Positions 58,801 to 64,000 of a stretch of DNA of 64,000 bases are shown here, one piece after another. The notes under the pieces are model-generated. The model had not been told where the DNA came from. It did no database searches and saw only the letters and a list, made by a program, of their open reading frames with translations. The stretch is from Pogona vitticeps. Taxonomy: Eukaryota; Chordata; Lepidosauria; Squamata; Agamidae. The position numbers and the translations under genes were made by a program. The number at the start of each line of letters is the position of its first letter. Within the stretch, counting starts at the first letter, position 1. The DNA lies in assembly GCF_051106095.1 (NCBI RefSeq), contig NC_135786.1, positions 202,803,501-202,867,500 of the forward strand, read 5' to 3'.

Positions 58801-59900
58801 AGAGCTCATCCCAACCGGAATAGGCCCGTTGACTCAATGGGATTAACCCAAGTGAATCCATTCAGCATTTCGTTCCATGGGACTGCTCTAGTTGAAACTA
58901 ACAATGGGATGTAGGCCAATGGACTCTCCGAAGAGTCTTAGTTTCCTCATTTACATCTGTAAAATGGAACTCACGGTGGCCTGCTTTACGTGCCAGGTGT
59001 TTAAAACAGCATTGGAATCTTTGGCCACACTATCCAAGATCCTTCATTTGCAATCACATACAAATAGATTCTTTCCAGTTGGCACACCAGGATTTATAAC
59101 ATTACTGAAGAAAAGTTCAGCAGCTGCTAATATGATGCTGTATACCTATACTAGCAGACTCTATTGCACATTTACTTAGAATTAAGTCCCACTGCATCCA
59201 GTAGCTGTGTATATATTTCTACTCAGAAGTAAGTCATATTGAATTCAAGGGGCTTTACTTCCAGTTAACTGGCTATAAGTTTGCAGTTCTACTTATGAGA
59301 AAAGTATGCTTGATATTATACTATACTACACAAAAAGATGGGCCCAATGATTTCAGTGGGACTTACACCCTGGGAAGTGCATAGAGTTCTGTAGCCTGCA
59401 TATATAGTTGCAATCAGAGAAACTTGTATGTGAACCTGCTTTTGAATACAACTAGTCCTCAACACCCCATAAGAGTGTTTAAGATTAGGTGCTGAACTCT
59501 GTGGTTAAGATCTCGGTCTAAAAGTGCAGATGTATGTAAATGAAGTTTATGGTAATAAATATTAGTAGCCTAATCATAGGAGGCTAGTAAGTGGAGGAGA
59601 TGCTTCACCTTGAAATGTTGGAGTTAAGAGGCCATCTCTCAAGCTGCCCTCCCTTAAACGTTTCGGTCAGAGCCTACAGTTTCCATGCAAGTGATTTCAG
59701 GTTTGTGGACTGAAGAGTTCCCCTTCAAGATAACTGACTTCCTTCTATGTGTGAAGCACTGGCCATAGATGGCAGAATTCATGCCAAATGCAAAGAATCA
59801 TCAGGACCTTTTGAATGCTGATGCTCCTCTTCTTTCTTTCTTCACTGTTCCCTATCTTTGTAAGCTTTTTACTATTCATGCTGCTATATGTATGTTTGTT
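58800..59900. other. Unique DNA with scraps of an old squamate repeat
   Basis: Phrases such as taagtcccactgcatccag (59183), ctactcagaagtaagtcata (59219) and tttcagtgggacttacaccc (59351) are copies of one widespread but here unnamed repeat. No gene is seen. Confidence 0.45.
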
Positions 59901-59904
59901 TTTA

Positions 59905-59961
59905 ATATTTGTTGATTGTTAGCCGCCTAGAGTGGTCCGAGCTGACTAGATAGGCGGGATA

Positions 59962-60046
<85 letters not shown>

Positions 60047-60049
60047 ATA
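59905..60049 (+). mobile_element. LINE 3' tail with long (AAAT)n
   Basis: Gttagccgcctagagtggtc, then taggcgggatataaa leads into about 84 bp of AAAT repeats (59966-60049). This is the 3' end of a squamate L2/CR1-type LINE. Confidence 0.75.
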
Positions 60050-60184
60050 TCATGAACTCGGTAAGTGACGGCTGTGCTAGAAATAGTCAACTTCCTGCTA
60101 GTGGATATGGCTGGATGTGATTATTATTCATGAATCCCAAAATAGATAATATAGTGGGGGGTTTTTTCCCTCCAAAGCCATAGT

Positions 60185-60400
60185 AATTGTGTGCCGTCAA
60201 CTTAATTTCAAAGCATGCTGACCCTCCCAGGGTTTCCTAGGTATATCAGTCTTTTCTTCTGGTGGCGCTCTAGCTCATGCAGCTTGTCCAAGCCTGCACA
60301 GTGTGGAAGGGCACAAAATCCATCAGCCGCACATGGTCCTGGCTCTGCACACTGGTGGCCCAGCCCACTGAGCCATGCCATTCTACCTCCAGAGCTATGC
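60185..60400 (-). mobile_element. Diverged SINE, reverse orientation
   Basis: Gtgtgccgtcaacttaattt and cccagggtttcctagg correspond to the 3' part of the 20150 family. The middle (ggtggcgctctagctcatgc onward) is unusual for it and the head is degenerate. Confidence 0.5.
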
Positions 60401-60509
60401 ACAGTGCAAAAGTGCAGATAGCTTTATTGATCCCTCAGGGTACATATACACACAATAGAGACTGTAGACTTTGCAATAGTATTTTTGCTAGGAGATTCCA
60501 ACCTATTGT

Positions 60510-60715
60510 GGTGTAATGACTACAGAGGTAAGACTGAGACCATGGAGACTGGTTCAGATCACCACTTGGACATGAAGCTGATGGCTGACCTTGGGCCAGT
60601 TAAGATCATGGATCTACCTTATAGGTTTGTTGTGAGGATAAAGTAGTGAGAAGGAAAGCCATGCATGTCACCTGGAGCTCATTGGATGCAAGCCTGGATA
60701 TCAATATAACAAATG
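60510..60715 (+). mobile_element. tRNA-headed SINE, Sauria-like body
   Basis: Ggtgtaatgactacagagg begins the head and ggttcagatcacc is B-box-like. Gaccttgggccagtt, gtttgttgtgaggataaag and cacctggagctcattggatg form the body. Confidence 0.75.
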
Positions 60716-62495
60716 AAAACAAATGAGTAAATCCTCCTGCAGCTGCCCGGAGGGTTAAAAATAAACTCCCAAGGAACATGGGTGCCAAGGGGGAGGGCAG
60801 ATGACCTCAGAATCCCTCCTCCTCAAGATATTTGGTCCTGCCAACTCTGACTATATTGCAATACCGATCTCCTCCTTTCAGGTCAAAGATCAACACCAAC
60901 AAATGTCAGGGCGAGAAGTCATCCTTCTCAGACCATGGATGGCATATGGGATCACCCCAGTCTTTATGGATCATGCATCTATTTCTGGTGGCCACTTGTT
61001 CTAGGTGCCTTATATGTGGACGAGGTAGGATTATTTTATGGACCCACTTCCCTTGGCAAGTGGACCTCTGGTTGCATTTATGTCCCTCAGAGGCAGAGAT
61101 GTTCTGGCTCTCTGTTCCAAACTCTGAGGATCCCGCAGGAACGGTGTCCTTGTTTCCCTAAAGAGAGGCTAAAGGTATAATATGTCTAAGATCCAACCTA
61201 TACCAATTTACAAGGGTTTATGCCCTCATAATTTGGCACAGGTTCAGTCTTTAACATTCTAGGAAGATGTGTTGAGATAACCTTATTTGGTGCCATAAGT
61301 ACTGGGAGACAGCCCTGGTTTGTCAACTACTGCCTCCAGTTAAGAGGTGGACAGGGCACTGGTCAGTCACGCCTGTTTCACAGACTTGGATGTCCTCCTT
61401 GATTTATTTGGGGATCTGCCTTTCCCCGTATAAAATAGCTCTTTGGTGAGAAGGAGAAATAGCATGTTTAGGCAAACAGATATTTCCTAATGACTCTCTG
61501 AAAAGAAAGCACCACTGTAAATCGACTACTACACCAACGCGCACTGTTTTCTCCCGTGTTCACTCCTGCAGCTGAGAGTCTTGACTCTTGAAGCAGAGTC
61601 CTGCACGTGTGAACCGACCCTTAGCGCTCTCGACCGCGTGTTTTCCTTTTCCTACACTGAAAACAATTGGGGGGAAAAGAGCCGATCCGCATATCAGTCG
61701 ACTAGCAACATAGAGAAGATGACGCAAGAGTTAAATTGGTCCTTAACCTCCTACAGAGACAAACAAGGAGAGTAGCTTGGAAGAAAGTTCGTGATGCCAA
61801 GCGGCAAACAGACACACCTCGCGAGGATTAACGGGTCATTTCTCTTCGGGGTATTTGGGTTACGCTATGGAGAGGAAATATATTGGTTCAGGTCTTGGAA
61901 GGAGCTTTAGGAAAATCGTTTTAAACGGGGCCGTTTTGGTACAGTATTATTGTTGTAACTTAGAACTAAGTAGGAAATGATGGAATGCTGAGAACGGTTA
62001 ATAGTAGAGGGATTGGTTTAAAAAAAGAAAGAAAGGAAAAGAAAAGACAGGAAACCCTAATATTTTCATGTTCAGACAGCAAACTCTAGGTGACGTGTAA
62101 CAAGGCTGAGAATTAACAAGAAGGAGAAAGACAACGGAGCGGTTGCGCAGACTTTCTATAAAGCACGCAGGAGAACTGCCTGCGGATCTCCTCCCGTCTC
62201 TAGCCGATACATGTTAAGTTAGCGTGCAGTCCAGCTGGGAAGGGGCTGTGCAATCTAGTACACACTTGTCGGGGGGGGGGGAAATCCCAATGAACGCAGG
62301 CGAACACAGCTTGTGAGTGAAGGTTAGGGTGGCATAGGATTTCTCTGTGACTCTTCACATTAAGTTCTACGGGCTCCGTCTTACCAGTCTCGCAGTCCGA
62401 TCCTAAGCAGCAGGTCTTCTCCTAAAACCCAGGGAGAAACAAAGCCCATTAATTGAAGTCAAGGGCGTTTGAACTAAGTCTCCGTGTGTGTTAGA
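60716..62495. other. Unique DNA, no gene recognised
   Basis: Overlapping plus frames at 60801-61180 show no domain. GC content rises modestly at 61500-62330. An old repeat scrap (cagtccgatcctaagcag) is near 62392, and a poly-G run at 62271-62280. Confidence 0.4.
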
Positions 62496-62499
62496 TGAT

Positions 62500-62710
62500 G
62501 TATGTTGTTTTTGTTATTATATGCCCTCAAGTAGGAACTGAAAACTAGTAGGATTTTCAAGGTAAGTGAGTTATTTAAGAAGTGGTTTTACCAGTTTACC
62601 AGTTCCACTCCTCCCCCCCCCCCGCAGTTAGCTTCCATGGCTAAGCAGGGATTCGAACCTAGATCTCCTGAATCCCAGTCTGTCACTCTATCCACTACAC
62701 CTCACTGGGC
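62500..62710 (-). mobile_element. tRNA-headed SINE, reverse orientation
   Basis: Ggattttcaaggtaagtgag, tggttttaccagtttacc and a reverse B-box ggattcgaacctag, ending ctgtcactctatccactaca, give a nearly full copy of the 20150 family. A C-run sits at 62611-62623. Confidence 0.8.
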
Positions 62711-62969
62711 ATGTCTGTTAGATAATTTAAAATGCAGTTATATTAGCTGAGGAATGCCAAGTATATTTGTGTGAACGGTCTGGACTCTTCCACGAAAGAT
62801 TGCCGAGAGTGTAGCCGGGCAGTGTGGAGAGGACAGCTTTCCCCCAACTGGGAATACCACACCCGCAGGCTGTGAAGGGTTGTAACGCCCGTTCTTCCAA
62901 ACCAAAGATGACCATGGGCCCCATTTCTGTGGGTTTTGGAGAACTGGGCACCACCTCTTAATGCTCTGT

Positions 62970-63050
62970 ACCTAGAAAACTCTGGAAAGGGTTGCCAGAA
63001 GTCCGAACTGACTTGACAGCTCGTAATTATTATAATTGCCTTCCCTTCTG
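62970..63050 (+). mobile_element. SINE 3' fragment
   Basis: Acctagaaaactctggaaag, ggttgccagaagtccgaac and tgacttgacagctcg match the 3' part of the 20150 family. Confidence 0.6.
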
Positions 63051-63089
63051 ACATAACACCAAAATTTCACTTGAGGCTTACCATAGAGG

Positions 63090-63545
63090 TTACCATAGAG
63101 AGACTATGGTAACGTGCTCTGAATAGAGGTTTTGGAACAGCGTCTGGTGTGGCTGAGAAGGCCAATTTGAGAGTGGCCATCTCTTCCACACCGGAGACAA
63201 ATTCAGTCTGTCCCCTGTCCAGCTCCCTGGTTTGGCTGGTTTCGGGACTGCCTCTTTGCTTCGGCCTGCTGAACAAGTGTGTCTTCAAATTGGGAGAGGC
63301 CATGCCTGCCTCCAGGCTGAACGCTCAGACGTCAAGGTTTCCCATCTGTTGAGGTCCATTCCTAAGGCCTTCAGATCCGGCTTGCAGATATCCTTGTATC
63401 ACAGCTGTGGTTTCTCTCTGGAGCGTTTTCCCTGCACTAATTCTCCATACAGGAGATCTTTCGGAATCCGACCATCAGCCATTCTCACAAGATGCCCAAG
63501 CCAACGTAGACATCACTGTTTCAGTAATGTATACATGCTAAAAAC
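63090..63545 (-). mobile_element. C-terminal end of a second non-LTR retrotransposon
   Basis: On the minus strand 63515 to 63280 reads LRWLGHLVRMADGRIPKDLL, then YGELVQGKRSREKPQL, a stop, YKDICKPDLKALGMDLNRWE and TLTSERSAWRQAW. The WLGHVVRMxDGRIPK...RDLKAL...W...RSAWRQ pattern is the C-terminal region of non-LTR reverse transcriptases. It is clearly different from BovB (FGHLMRR). At least two stops break it. The family is not resolved (RTE-like is a guess). Confidence 0.7.
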
Positions 63546-64000
63546 TTGTTCTAGGACTACTCTATTTGGATACCAAAAATGGTGATACCAAAAATGCCTC
63601 GAAGACACTCTCTTCTTATTAAGCCATACTCTATATGGGAGCCTATACATCACTATTGCTTAGGATTACTGTATCCTGAATCTTAGTCCCACACTTTGTC
63701 TAAGTAGTGATCCCCGCAGGTGCTTGAATCTCCAGTCATCACCTAAATGCGCGATTGAACGTTCCATTTAGAATGCTTAATGTGATCTTATTTTAAAAAA
63801 ATAAAAATAAGAAGAGCTATACAGTATGTCCAAAGGATAACAAGCTTTCCCTCTATACAAAAGGCTTCTTATGGCATCAGGCAGCTAGGAAAATTCTCCA
63901 GACAGAAACCTAGGTGGAACTTTCAGGTTACTTTCCACACTCTCCCAGCTAAATCTATTTGGTTTTTCCCCCCTTCACGGATATCTTTGAACCCTGTGCT
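63546..64000. other. Unique DNA to the window end
   Basis: No gene or clear repeat is seen. LINE sequence may extend a little further into it. Confidence 0.3.

Overview
The window looks like a gene-poor stretch of a squamate reptile (lizard or snake) chromosome. The evidence is the interspersed repeat content. There are at least seven copies of the RTE-clade LINE BovB, two of them long enough to recognise endonuclease and reverse transcriptase. There are also many tRNA-headed SINEs of the squamate type, L2- and CR1-like LINE 3' tails, several hAT-like miniature elements with 8-bp target duplications, and long GT, CCTT and AAAT microsatellites. The species cannot be fixed from the sequence alone.

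Only one protein-coding gene is supported: MSC (musculin, also called ABF-1 or MyoR), a bHLH repressor, on the minus strand. Exon 1 (52242-52796) and exon 2 (49401-49487) join in phase 0 to encode a 213-residue protein. A TATA box lies about 130 bp upstream of the ATG, inside a CpG-rich island of roughly 52.1-53.2 kb. The 2.75-kb intron carries a hAT-like miniature element with a perfect 8-bp target duplication. The 3' UTR runs left of 49401 and its end is uncertain.

Layout. 1-12 kb: mostly unique AT-rich DNA with hAT-like foldback elements at 0.92, 1.15 and 8.5 kb and a (GT)n at 8.9 kb. 12-16.3 kb: an L2-like LINE fragment, then a nearly full-length minus-strand BovB with another LINE tail nested in it. 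16.3-31 kb: SINEs, BovB 3' fragments, an inverted-repeat element around a CA microsatellite (24.6 kb), a CR1-like tail (29.2 kb) and a LINE reverse transcriptase fragment split by a DNA transposon (30.9-31.7 kb). 32-34.4 kb: a second long BovB. 35-49 kb: unique DNA with SINEs, microsatellites and LINE tails. 49.4-53.2 kb: MSC. 53.3 kb: a BovB 3' fragment just upstream of the MSC promoter. 56.5-58.8 kb: a second GC-rich block, possibly a divergent non-coding promoter or enhancer. 59-64 kb: SINEs, a long AAAT array and the C-terminal end of another LINE.

No bacterial, phage or CRISPR features were found, and no intact virus-like element. The longer open frames outside MSC are LINE pieces, antisense or out-of-frame shadows of MSC, low-complexity translations or chance frames in GC-rich DNA.
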